NCBI RefSeq assembly: GCF_027947575.1
Contig: NZ_CP116256.1
Span: forward strand, 3,410,001-3,474,000
From: Streptomyces rubrogriseus
Lineage (GTDB): Bacteria > Actinomycetota > Actinomycetes > Streptomycetales > Streptomycetaceae
Length of the DNA: 64,000 bases
Direction: 5' to 3'
Part shown: piece after piece, positions 17,467-24,525 of the stretch
How the letters are laid out: the number at the start of each line of letters is the position of its first letter
Numbering within the stretch: the stretch's first letter is position 1
The notes under the pieces: generated by a model
The model's input: the letters and a program-made list of their open reading frames with translations, nothing else
Told to the model about the DNA's origin: nothing
Database searches by the model: none
Program-made: the position numbers and the translations under genes

Positions 17467-18417
17467 GTGAACGTCACCCTCAGCGTCTGGCTGCTGACCG
17501 TCGCGGGCCTGTGCGTCCTCGTCGCCGCCGACTTCTTCATCGGGCGCAAGCCGCACGACGTGTCCCTCCGGGAGGCCGGGATCTGGACGGCCGTCTGGGT
17601 GGTCCTGGCCTGCCTGTTCGGCGTGGGTCTGCTGGTGTACGGCGGCGGTGGGCCGGGCGGGGAGTTCTTCGCCGGGTACCTCACCGAGAAGTCGCTGAGC
17701 GTCGACAACCTCTTCGTCTTCGTCCTGATCATGGCGAAGTTCGCGGTGCCCTCGCAGTACCAGCAGCGGGTGCTGATGGTCGGCGTCCTGGTGGCGCTGG
17801 TGCTGCGGGCCGCCTTCATCGCGGCCGGCGCGGCGATCATCTCCGCCTTCTCCTGGGTCTTCTACGTCTTCGGCGCCTTCCTGATCTGGACCGCCTGGAA
17901 GCTCATCCAGGACGCCCGCAAGGACGGGCACGAGCAGGAGTACGAGGAGAACAAGCTGCTGAAGACGATCGAGCGCCGTTTCGGCGTCGCCGACCGCTAC
18001 CACGGCACCCGGCTGTGGGTGGAGGAGAACGGCAGGCGGGTGATGACCCCGATGCTGGTCGTGATGCTCGCCATCGGGTTCACCGACATCCTCTTCGCCC
18101 TGGACTCCATCCCCGCCATCTACGGGCTGACCCAGGACCCGTACATCGTGTTCACGGCCAACGCGTTCGCCCTGATGGGCCTCAGGCAGCTGTACTTCCT
18201 CATCGGCGGTCTGCTGAAGAAGCTGGTGCACCTCTCCTACGGTCTGTCGGTCATCCTGGGCTTCATCGGCGTCAAGCTGGTGCTGCACGCCCTGCACGAG
18301 TCCGGCGTCCACGTGCCCGAGATCGGCATCCCCTTCTCGCTCGGGTTCATCGTGCTGGTCCTCGCGGTCACCACGGCGACCAGCCTGTGGGCCACACGGC
18401 GGCAGGAGCGGGCATGA
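17467..18417 (+). CDS. TerC family integral membrane protein
   Basis: 316 aa, about nine membrane segments. Family hallmarks are SLSVDNLFVFVLIMAKF and GFTDILFALDSIPAIYGLT, with conserved acidic residues within helices. TerC/Alx proteins are linked to tellurium resistance and, more recently, manganese export and protein metalation at the membrane. GTG 17467 has GAGGAG 5 nt upstream. It converges closely on the XRE regulator gene (19 bp). Confidence 0.92.
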   Translation: MNVTLSVWLLTVAGLCVLVAADFFIGRKPHDVSLREAGIWTAVWVVLACLFGVGLLVYGGGGPGGEFFAGYLTEKSLSVDNLFVFVLIMAKFAVPSQYQQRVLMVGVLVALVLRAAFIAAGAAIISAFSWVFYVFGAFLIWTAWKLIQDARKDGHEQEYEENKLLKTIERRFGVADRYHGTRLWVEENGRRVMTPMLVVMLAIGFTDILFALDSIPAIYGLTQDPYIVFTANAFALMGLRQLYFLIGGLLKKLVHLSYGLSVILGFIGVKLVLHALHESGVHVPEIGIPFSLGFIVLVLAVTTATSLWATRRQERA

Positions 18418-18436
18418 CGGTGGGCACCGGCGCGGG

Positions 18437-19276
18437 CTACTCCACCAGCTCCTGGGTGCCCAGGACCGTGAGCAGCGCGAGCCGCTCCGCGTCGGCGGTG
18501 TCCGGTTCGGCCGTGTAGACCATGATCCGCAGATCGCTGCCCGCCACACCGAGCACGTCGCAGTCCAGCACGACCGGCCCCACCCGCGGATGGTCGATGG
18601 TCTTGCGCGCCGCCTCGTGCCGGCCGACCGCGTCCGCCCGCCACAGTTCGGCGAACCGCTCGCTGCGGGCGCGCAACTCCGCGACCAGCCGGCCGAGCCG
18701 CCGGTCGGCGGGATAGCGGGCGGCGGTGGCCCGCAGGTCCGCGACGAGCGCCGACTCCAGGGACCGGCGTTCCCCCGGCGTGTACCGGGCCCGGCTGCCC
18801 GGCCCGACGAAGTTGCGCCACACGCCGTTGCGCTCCGGGCCGTGCCACCCGGACGGATCACCCATCAGCGCCGCGTAGGGCGGGTTGGCCAGCAGCAGCG
18901 TCCACATCGCGTCGTACACGGCCACCGGCGTGCCGGCCAGCCGGTCCAGGAGCCGGTGGACACTCGGCGGGATGTACGCGGGAACGGTCTCGGGGCCCGG
19001 CGGCGCCAGCCCGGCCAGCCGGAACAGATGCGCGCGCTCCTCGGCCGGCAGCCGCAGTGCCCGTACGAGGGCCTCGACGACCTGGGCCGACGGGTTGGCC
19101 GCCCGGCCCTGTTCGAGGCGGGTGACGTAGTCGACGGAGACGCCGGCCAGCAGGGCCAGCTCCTCGCGCCGCAGCCCCGCCGCCCGCCGGTGCCCGCCCG
19201 CGGGCAGCCCGGCCGCCTCGGGGGAGACCCGGTCCCTGCGCAGCCGCAGCGCCCGTCCGAACTCCGTAGCCGTCAT
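18437..19276 (-). CDS. XRE-family regulator with MmyB-like ligand-binding domain
   Basis: 279 aa. An N-terminal HTH (RREELALLAGVSVDYVTRLEQGRAANPS) is followed by the ~170-residue MmyB-like sensor domain (VYDAMWTLLLANPPYAALMGD, DCDVLGVAGSDLRIMVYTAEP). Such regulators commonly sit beside a divergent short-chain dehydrogenase and repress it until a lipid-like ligand binds. Start ATG 19276 faces the SDR gene at 19379; a perfect 16 bp inverted repeat lies between them and is its likely operator. Confidence 0.92.
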   Translation of the reverse strand: MTATEFGRALRLRRDRVSPEAAGLPAGGHRRAAGLRREELALLAGVSVDYVTRLEQGRAANPSAQVVEALVRALRLPAEERAHLFRLAGLAPPGPETVPAYIPPSVHRLLDRLAGTPVAVYDAMWTLLLANPPYAALMGDPSGWHGPERNGVWRNFVGPGSRARYTPGERRSLESALVADLRATAARYPADRRLGRLVAELRARSERFAELWRADAVGRHEAARKTIDHPRVGPVVLDCDVLGVAGSDLRIMVYTAEPDTADAERLALLTVLGTQELVE

Positions 19277-19297
19277 GCTCCCAGTGAACACCGCGGA

Positions 19298-19340
19298 CGT
19301 CCGGTCTTCCTGGTACCCGTGGTCCCAGGAAGACCGGACG
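19298..19340. promoter_or_regulatory. Perfect 16 bp inverted repeat, operator between divergent genes
   Basis: CGTCCGGTCTTCCTGG (19298-19313) and its exact complement (19325-19340) flank an 11 bp spacer. It is centred 43 bp from the regulator start and 60 bp from the SDR start, so one bound dimer or tetramer could cover both promoters. A random 16 bp match here is very unlikely. Confidence 0.8.
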
Positions 19341-19378
19341 CCTGGCTGCCCGTACCGGCGCGCCGCAGGCTTGGCCGC

Positions 19379-20086
19379 ATGACGACCACACTGATCACCG
19401 GAGCCAACAAGGGCCTCGGCTTCGAGACGGCCCGCCGCCTCCTCGCCGCGGGCCACACCGTCTACGCCGCCGCCCGCGACCCCGAGCGCGGCCGCCGCGC
19501 CGCCGAGGAACTGGGCGCGCGGCCCCTCGTCCTCGACGTCACCGACGACGCCTCCGTCGCCGCCGCCGTGCGGACCGTGACGGCCGGCGGCGGCCTCGAC
19601 GTACTGGTCAACAACGCCGGCATCGAGCAGCGCGGCGAGCACAACTCCGTGACCGGGGCCGAGGGCACGACCGCGGACCTGCTGCGCACCGTCTTCGAGA
19701 CCAACGTCTTCGGCGTGGTGCGGGTGACCCACGCGTTCCTGCCGCTGCTGCGCCGCTCCGCCGCGCCCGTCGTGGTCAACGTGAGCAGCGGCCTGGCCTC
19801 CCTGACGGGGCTCACGTCGCCGGGGAGCCCGGGGTACGGCTACCCGGGCCTCGCCTACCCGGCGTCCAAGACCGCGGTCAACGCGCTGACCGTGCAGTAC
19901 GCGAAGGCGTTCCCCAAGATGCGGATCAACGCGGTCGAGCCGGGCTTCACCGCGACCGACCTGAACGGCAACACCGGTACGCAGACCGTGGCCGAGGGCG
20001 CCGAGGTGATCGTCCGGATGGCCCGGCTGGGCCCGGACGGACCGACCGGAGGCTACTTCGACGCGGCGGGCCCGCTGGCCTGGTAG
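19379..20086 (+). CDS. Short-chain dehydrogenase/reductase
   Basis: 235 aa classical SDR. Cofactor motif TGANKGLGFETA at about 7-18, NNAG in VLVNNAGIEQRG, catalytic Ser in NVSSGLASL and Tyr-x3-Lys in YPASKTAVN. NAD(P)-dependent alcohol/ketone oxidoreduction; the substrate is unknown. Typical length, cytoplasmic. Divergent from the MmyB-type XRE regulator and most likely its direct target through the 16 bp inverted repeat. Confidence 0.92.
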   Translation: MTTTLITGANKGLGFETARRLLAAGHTVYAAARDPERGRRAAEELGARPLVLDVTDDASVAAAVRTVTAGGGLDVLVNNAGIEQRGEHNSVTGAEGTTADLLRTVFETNVFGVVRVTHAFLPLLRRSAAPVVVNVSSGLASLTGLTSPGSPGYGYPGLAYPASKTAVNALTVQYAKAFPKMRINAVEPGFTATDLNGNTGTQTVAEGAEVIVRMARLGPDGPTGGYFDAAGPLAW

Positions 20087-20152
20087 GCGCCGTAGGCACT
20101 GTGGTCGCCCCAGGGTGGCCCGGTGGCCCGGTCGCCCGGTCGGCGCGGGTGG

Positions 20153-20356
20153 TCAGCAGCCGGCGGGAGTGGGCCTGCCGCGCGAGACCACGCGGGTGCC
20201 GTGGCCGTCCACGACACGGGCCTGGAGCGAACCGCAGGCGCACCGGGTCCACAGGGTGCCGCCCGCCGCGGTGCCGTGCGCGGACAGCACCTGGAAGGGC
20301 TCGGCGCCGTCGGGCCACCCGCAGTGCGGGCAGACGAGACCGGTCGTGCTGGGCAT
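20153..20356 (-). CDS. Small zinc-ribbon-like protein
   Basis: 67 aa. A CPHC pair near the N-terminus and a CAC pair about 35 residues later suggest one zinc site; the rest is short strands with VVDGHGTRVVSR. ATG 20356 is preceded by CACGAGGAGTCGCC, a good ribosome-binding site. The longer frame to 20413 lacks one. Similar short proteins occur across Streptomyces without known function. Divergent from the LysR gene. Confidence 0.7.
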   Translation of the reverse strand: MPSTTGLVCPHCGWPDGAEPFQVLSAHGTAAGGTLWTRCACGSLQARVVDGHGTRVVSRGRPTPAGC

Positions 20357-20464
20357 GGCGACTCCTCGTGCGTCAGTGGTACGTCGGGATGCGGGTGTGG
20401 GCTTCGGTCCCACCGTGGCGCCACTGACAGGGTGCGGCCACGGATCCGTTCACGTCCAGGTTGA

Positions 20465-20486
20465 CTTTACGGACTCCACCGTGAAG
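20465..20486. promoter_or_regulatory. Imperfect inverted repeat upstream of LysR gene
   Basis: CTTTACGG-N6-CCGTGAAG, 8 bp arms with one mismatch, ending 10 bp before the LysR ATG. The spacing fits a LysR box (T-N11-A type), and position suggests autorepression. TTGAC just before it could be a -35 element, but no convincing -10 follows. Confidence 0.45.
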
Positions 20487-20496
20487 CGTGCACTTC

Positions 20497-21414
20497 ATGA
20501 TTGATCTGCGCAGGCTGCACGTGCTTCGGGCCGTCTCCCACTACGGCACCGTCACCGCGGCGGCCCGCGCCCTGCATTTCACCACCTCGGCCGCCTCCCA
20601 GCAGATCCGGCAGCTCGCCCGGGACCTGGGCGTCGACCTGCTGGAGCCGCAGGGGCGCGGGGTGCGGCTCACCGCCGCCGCGGAGAGCCTGCTGGAACAC
20701 GCCGACGCGATCGAGGCCCGCTGGGACGAGGCCGAACAGGATCTGCGGGCCGGGGAGGGGGCCCCGGCCGGACCGCTGCGGGTGACGGGGTTCCCGGTGG
20801 CCGTCTCCGTCCTGCTGGCCCCGATGGCGGCCCGGCTGCGCGAGCGGCACCCCCGGCTGTCGGTGCGGATCCGGGAGGTCGAGGTGGCGGAGAGCTTCGA
20901 CCTGCTCTTCGAGGGGGAGAGCGATCTGGCGGTGGTGGAGGCGACTCCGGTCAGCCCGCCTTCGGCCGACACGCGCTTCGAACAGCGGCCGCTCCTGGAC
21001 GAGCCGTTCGACCTGGTCGTCCCCCTGGACCATCCGCTGGCCGGACGGGCGGAGGCCGACCTCGCCGACGTGGCCCACGAGCCCTGGATCGCGCCGCTGC
21101 CGCAGAGTCCCTGCCGGACGCACATGGTGGCGGCCTGCGGTGCCGCCGGGTTCACCCCCGACGTGGTCCATCTCGCGGTGGACTGGAACGTCACGGCCCA
21201 CCTGGTCGCGCACGGGCTCGGCGTCGCGCTGGTGCCCCGGCTCGCCCGGCTCACCCCCGAGCTGCCGATCGTCCGCGTGCCCTGCGCCGGCCGGCCGCAC
21301 CGCAAACTGCTGACCTGCACGCGCGGCGGTGGGCACCGTCGCGCGGCGGTCGCGGCGGCGCTGGAGGAGCTGCGCACGCTGGCCGCCGCCGCGGTGGACC
21401 GGCACACGGCGTGA
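20497..21414 (+). CDS. LysR-family transcriptional regulator
   Basis: 305 aa. N-terminal HTH (LRRLHVLRAVSHYGTVTAAARALHFTTSAASQQIRQL) with the usual LysR register, linker helix, then a periplasmic-binding-like effector domain from about residue 90. The effector is unknown. I prefer ATG 20497 (MIDLRRLHVL is the typical LysR opening) over GTG 20488. A perfect 30 bp palindrome ends the transcript region. Its target may be the divergent zinc-ribbon gene or itself. Confidence 0.92.
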   Translation: MIDLRRLHVLRAVSHYGTVTAAARALHFTTSAASQQIRQLARDLGVDLLEPQGRGVRLTAAAESLLEHADAIEARWDEAEQDLRAGEGAPAGPLRVTGFPVAVSVLLAPMAARLRERHPRLSVRIREVEVAESFDLLFEGESDLAVVEATPVSPPSADTRFEQRPLLDEPFDLVVPLDHPLAGRAEADLADVAHEPWIAPLPQSPCRTHMVAACGAAGFTPDVVHLAVDWNVTAHLVAHGLGVALVPRLARLTPELPIVRVPCAGRPHRKLLTCTRGGGHRRAAVAAALEELRTLAAAAVDRHTA

Positions 21415-21422
21415 CACACGGC

Positions 21423-21452
21423 GGGACCGGAGCTCGGCCGAGCTCCGGTCCC
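21423..21452. terminator. Perfect 30 bp palindrome, bidirectional terminator
   Basis: GGGACCGGAGCTCGG followed directly by its exact complement, between the convergent LysR (ends 21414) and FMN reductase (ends 21475) genes. The stem of about 13 bp would stop both transcripts. Confidence 0.8.
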
Positions 21453-21474
21453 GTACGACGTGCTCTCGCGCCGG

Positions 21475-22038
21475 TCAGGCGGCGATGGCCTCGTCCGCGT
21501 GGCCGTGCAGCCGGGCCACGACCTCGGTCAGCTGGGCGGCCACCTCGGCGTCGTCGGCCGGGTGGGTCTCGGCGAAGCGGGTCACCGAGCCGGGGATGGA
21601 CAGCTTGATGTCCTCGATCACCTTGCCGCCGGCGATGCCCACGGCCTTGCGGGCCTCGTCCTGCGCCCACACGCCGCCGTACTGGCCGAAGGCGGTGCCG
21701 ACCACGGCGACGGGCTTGCCGGTGAAGGCGCCGGCGCCGTACGGGCGGGACAGCCAGTCGATGGCGTTCTTCAGGACGGCCGGGATGGTGCCGTTGTACT
21801 CGGGCGAGAAGAGCAGGAAGGCCTGCGCGCCCTGGGCGGCCTCGCGCAGCTTCGCGGCGGCGGCCGGGACGCTGCCCTCGACGTCGATGTCCTCGTTGTA
21901 GAAGGGGATCTCGGCGAGCCCCTCGAACAGCTGCACCTCGGCGCCCTCCGGTGCGAACCTGACGGCCGCCTCGGCGAGCTGGCGGTTGTGCGAACCGGCG
22001 CGAAGGCTGCCGACGAGCGCAAGGATGCGGACAGACAT
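21475..22038 (-). CDS. NADPH-dependent FMN reductase family protein
   Basis: 187 aa flavodoxin-like fold. GSLRAGSHNRQLAEA near the start binds FMN phosphate; SPEYNGTIPAVLKNAIDWLSRP is the family signature. Reduces FMN or quinones with NAD(P)H, often as a detoxification enzyme. ATG 22038 is chosen because conserved sequence starts there. It is divergent from a TetR gene with two palindromic operators between, so it is the likely repressed target. Confidence 0.9.
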   Translation of the reverse strand: MSVRILALVGSLRAGSHNRQLAEAAVRFAPEGAEVQLFEGLAEIPFYNEDIDVEGSVPAAAAKLREAAQGAQAFLLFSPEYNGTIPAVLKNAIDWLSRPYGAGAFTGKPVAVVGTAFGQYGGVWAQDEARKAVGIAGGKVIEDIKLSIPGSVTRFAETHPADDAEVAAQLTEVVARLHGHADEAIAA

Positions 22039-22100
22039 GAGTACTCCCACTGCTGGAACACGTGTCGGCAGGCGTGCCGAAACACTGCGGTAACAAATCC

Positions 22101-22147
22101 GGACCGGGGTCCGTTTAATTTCTAACATCTCAAACGGACCGCGGTCC
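22101..22147. promoter_or_regulatory. Two TetR operators, GGACCGSGGTCC
   Basis: GGACCGGGGTCCGTTT (22101-22116) and AAACGGACCGCGGTCC (22132-22147) are inverted to each other with one mismatch and 15 bp between. Each arm is itself a palindrome; GGACCGCGGTCC is perfect. This AT-rich spacer lies between the divergent FMN reductase and TetR genes, the classic layout for a TetR repressor controlling both. Confidence 0.8.
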
Positions 22148-22178
22148 AGTTCTCTTCCCGATGCTTTACGCTGGCTTC

Positions 22179-22883
22179 ATGTCCGCCGCCCCGCCGCCCT
22201 TCCCGCAGCCCCAGGAGAACGCCGGTCCGCCCGAGCTGCTGCAACTCGGCACCGGGACCGCCGAGGACGAGCCCTGCCTGCGCGCCGACGCCGCGCGCAA
22301 CCGCGCCCGGCTCCTGGAGGCCGCCGAGCGGCTGGTGGCCGAGCACGGCGCGGGCGCCCTCACCATGGAGGCGGTGGCCGCCGCGGCCTGCGTGGGCAAG
22401 GGCACGGTCTTCCGCCGCTTCGGCGACCGCACCGGACTCCTCGCGGCACTGCTCGACCACTCGGAGCGCAAGTTCCAGGCCGCGCTCCTGAGCGGTCCGC
22501 CGCCGCTGGGCCCGGGCGCACCTCCGGTCGAGCGGCTGCGGGCCTTCGGCTGCGCGCTGCTGCGCCGCTCCATCGACGAACTGGACCTCCTCCTGGCCGG
22601 GGAACCCAGCGCCGAACGCCGCCACACCTTCCCGCCGCGCCGCTTCCTGCGCCACCATGTGGCCCTGCTGCTGCGGGAGGCCGTGCCGGACGCCGACAGC
22701 GAACTGCTCTCGCACACCCTCATGGCCTACCTCGACGCCGCCCTGATCCACCACCTCACCCGGCAGTGCGGGCTGCCCGCCGAACGCGTGCGGGAGGGCT
22801 GGCTCGACCTGGTCGCGCGGGTCACCCGCACCGAGGCCCCGGCCCCCGGGGCCGTGCCCCCGGCCGTCGCGCCGTCGGCCTGA
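22179..22883 (+). CDS. TetR-family transcriptional regulator
   Basis: 234 aa. About 40 variable residues, then the TetR HTH (RARLLEAAERLVAEHGAGALTMEAVAAAACVGKGTVFRRFGDR) and a helical ligand domain. ATG 22179 precedes the conserved part; the transcript may be nearly leaderless because the operator ends only 31 bp upstream. Likely represses the divergent FMN reductase and itself until a small molecule binds. The ligand is unknown. Confidence 0.9.
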   Translation: MSAAPPPFPQPQENAGPPELLQLGTGTAEDEPCLRADAARNRARLLEAAERLVAEHGAGALTMEAVAAAACVGKGTVFRRFGDRTGLLAALLDHSERKFQAALLSGPPPLGPGAPPVERLRAFGCALLRRSIDELDLLLAGEPSAERRHTFPPRRFLRHHVALLLREAVPDADSELLSHTLMAYLDAALIHHLTRQCGLPAERVREGWLDLVARVTRTEAPAPGAVPPAVAPSA

Positions 22884-22890
22884 ACTGAGT

Positions 22891-22906
22891 ACGCCGCGGA
22901 CGGCGT
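22891..22906. promoter_or_regulatory. ACGCCG-N4-CGGCGT palindrome before LacI gene
   Basis: Perfect 6 bp arms 38 bp upstream of the LacI-family start and 8 bp after the TetR stop. It could be a weak terminator for the TetR gene or the operator of the LacI protein. The sequence alone does not decide. Confidence 0.4.
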
Positions 22907-22943
22907 TGCCCCGCCCGACGCCTCCCGTCCGGCTTCTGCCAGG

Positions 22944-23990
22944 ATGCCGTACGTCATGGTGCAGATACCGAATCCACCGCCCTCCGACCCCTCCGCACCG
23001 CGCTCCGTGCCCACGAGCGCCGATGTGGCCCGGCTGGCCGGTGTGTCGCGCGCGACCGTCTCCTACGTCCTCAACAACACCGGCGCCGTACGGATCAGCG
23101 AACCCACCCGCCGCCGCGTCCGCGAGGCCGCCCGGGAACTGGGCTACGTCCCGCACGCCGCGGCCCGCTCACTGCGCGCCGGGCACAGCCGCATGGTCCT
23201 GATGCCGGCGCCGTCCTTCCCCGCCGGCCCGCTCTACAGCCGGTTCCTCAGCGAACTCCAGTGGGCGCTCGGCCGCCTCGACTACACCGTCGTCCAGTAC
23301 GGCACCGTCGGCCTGCGCGGCGACGAGGCCGCCCGCGCCTGGGCCGAACTCCGCCCGGTCGCCGTCCTCGCACCCGGCTCCGACCTCGGCCCCCAGGGCG
23401 TGGAGGTCCTCAAACGCTCCGGCGCCCGGGCGATCGTCACCCTCGGTCCCGAAGCCGTCGACGGAGCGCACGCGCTGCTCACGGACCAGGCGGGCGTCGG
23501 CCGCGGCGCGACCCGCCACCTGTACGACCGCGGACGCCGCAGAATCGGGGTCGTCGTGCCCGCGGAAGGCGGCCTCGACGTCTTCTCGGCGCCGCGCCTC
23601 GCGGGCGCCCGCGAGGCCGTGTCCGGGACCGGCGCCACCGTCACCGAGCTGCCCCTCGCCTACGACGAAGGGGACGCCGCCCGCCTCGCGGCGCGCTGGC
23701 GCCCCCTGGGGCTCGACGCGGTGTTCGCGTACAACGACGAGTACGCGATGCTGCTGATGCGGGCCCTCCAGGACGAGGGCCTCGACATCCCCGGCCACGC
23801 CGCCGTGATCGGCGCCGACGACCTGATGCTGGGCCGGCTGCTGCGGCCCCGGCTGAGCACCGTCCACCTGGAACTGCCCGCCGGCCGCGACCTGGCCGCA
23901 CTCGTCGACCGGGCGGTGCACGACCCCGGCGCCGCGCCCGAACGCCACAAGGTGCTGGGCGCCACGGTGGTGCACCGGGAGTCGAGCTGA
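22944..23990 (+). CDS. LacI-family transcriptional regulator
   Basis: 348 aa. HTH near residues 26-48 (SADVARLAGVSRATVSYVLNN), the hinge region TRRRVREAARELGYVPHAAARSLR, then a periplasmic-binding-protein-like sensor domain ending VHRESS. The effector is probably a sugar, but no sugar operon adjoins it, so the target is unknown. ATG 22944 and ATG 22956 are both possible; neither has a strong ribosome-binding site. It converges on thioredoxin with 19 bp between. Confidence 0.9.
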   Translation: MPYVMVQIPNPPPSDPSAPRSVPTSADVARLAGVSRATVSYVLNNTGAVRISEPTRRRVREAARELGYVPHAAARSLRAGHSRMVLMPAPSFPAGPLYSRFLSELQWALGRLDYTVVQYGTVGLRGDEAARAWAELRPVAVLAPGSDLGPQGVEVLKRSGARAIVTLGPEAVDGAHALLTDQAGVGRGATRHLYDRGRRRIGVVVPAEGGLDVFSAPRLAGAREAVSGTGATVTELPLAYDEGDAARLAARWRPLGLDAVFAYNDEYAMLLMRALQDEGLDIPGHAAVIGADDLMLGRLLRPRLSTVHLELPAGRDLAALVDRAVHDPGAAPERHKVLGATVVHRESS

Positions 23991-24009
23991 CCGGCGGCCG
24001 AACCGCCCG

Positions 24010-24405
24010 CTACTGGCCTTCCTGGCCGTCCTGCCCGGCCTGGGCCTGCTGCTCGGCGACCGCCTTGCGGACCTCGTCCATGTCCAGCTTCCGGGCCTGG
24101 CCGATCACGTCGGTGAGGGCCGCCTCCGGCAGCGCGCCCGGCTGTGCGAACACGGCCACCTGGTCCCGCACGATCATCAGCGTCGGGATCGAACTGATGC
24201 CGAAGGCCTGCGCCAGCTCGGGCTGCGCCTCGGTGTCCACCTTGCCGAACACCAGGTCCGGGTTGGCCTCCGCCGCCTTCTCGTAGACCGGCCCGAACTG
24301 CTTGCACGGACCGCACCACTCCGCCCAGAAGTCGATCAACACGAACTCGTTGTCCGTGACCGTCTGGTCGAAGTTCTCCTTGGTGAGTTCCACGGTGCTG
24401 GTCAT
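24010..24405 (-). CDS. trxC: Thioredoxin (TrxC-like), sigma-R controlled
   Basis: 131 aa. Active site WCGPC with Cys31 and Cys34, cis-Pro in SSIPTLM, and a charged Gln/Glu/Gly-rich tail of about 20 residues beyond the usual end. Reduces protein disulfides in the cytoplasm. ATG 24405 has GAGGG upstream. A perfect sigma-R promoter lies at 24450-24475, in line with S. coelicolor trxC being a sigma-R target as I recall. It is divergent from a disulfide-reductase-type flavoprotein that may reduce it or act in parallel. Confidence 0.93.
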   Translation of the reverse strand: MTSTVELTKENFDQTVTDNEFVLIDFWAEWCGPCKQFGPVYEKAAEANPDLVFGKVDTEAQPELAQAFGISSIPTLMIVRDQVAVFAQPGALPEAALTDVIGQARKLDMDEVRKAVAEQQAQAGQDGQEGQ

Positions 24406-24449
24406 GAGGTGATCCCTCTTCCTGGTTTCGGGGGAGAAGCCGTCGGCAC

Positions 24450-24475
24450 AACACTGCCGACCTGGTGGGTATTCC
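24450..24475 (-). promoter_or_regulatory. Sigma-R promoter of thioredoxin gene, GGAAT-N18-GTT
   Basis: On the minus strand GGAAT (24475-24471), exactly 18 bases, then GTT (24452-24450), the published Streptomyces sigma-R consensus. It lies 45 bp upstream of the thioredoxin ATG, giving a leader of about 35-40 nt. Implies induction by disulfide stress through SigR/RsrA. Confidence 0.88.
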
Positions 24476-24525
24476 GCGCACGTACCCATGTGGCCACGTG
24501 GCACACCACCCACCAGACTGACCCC

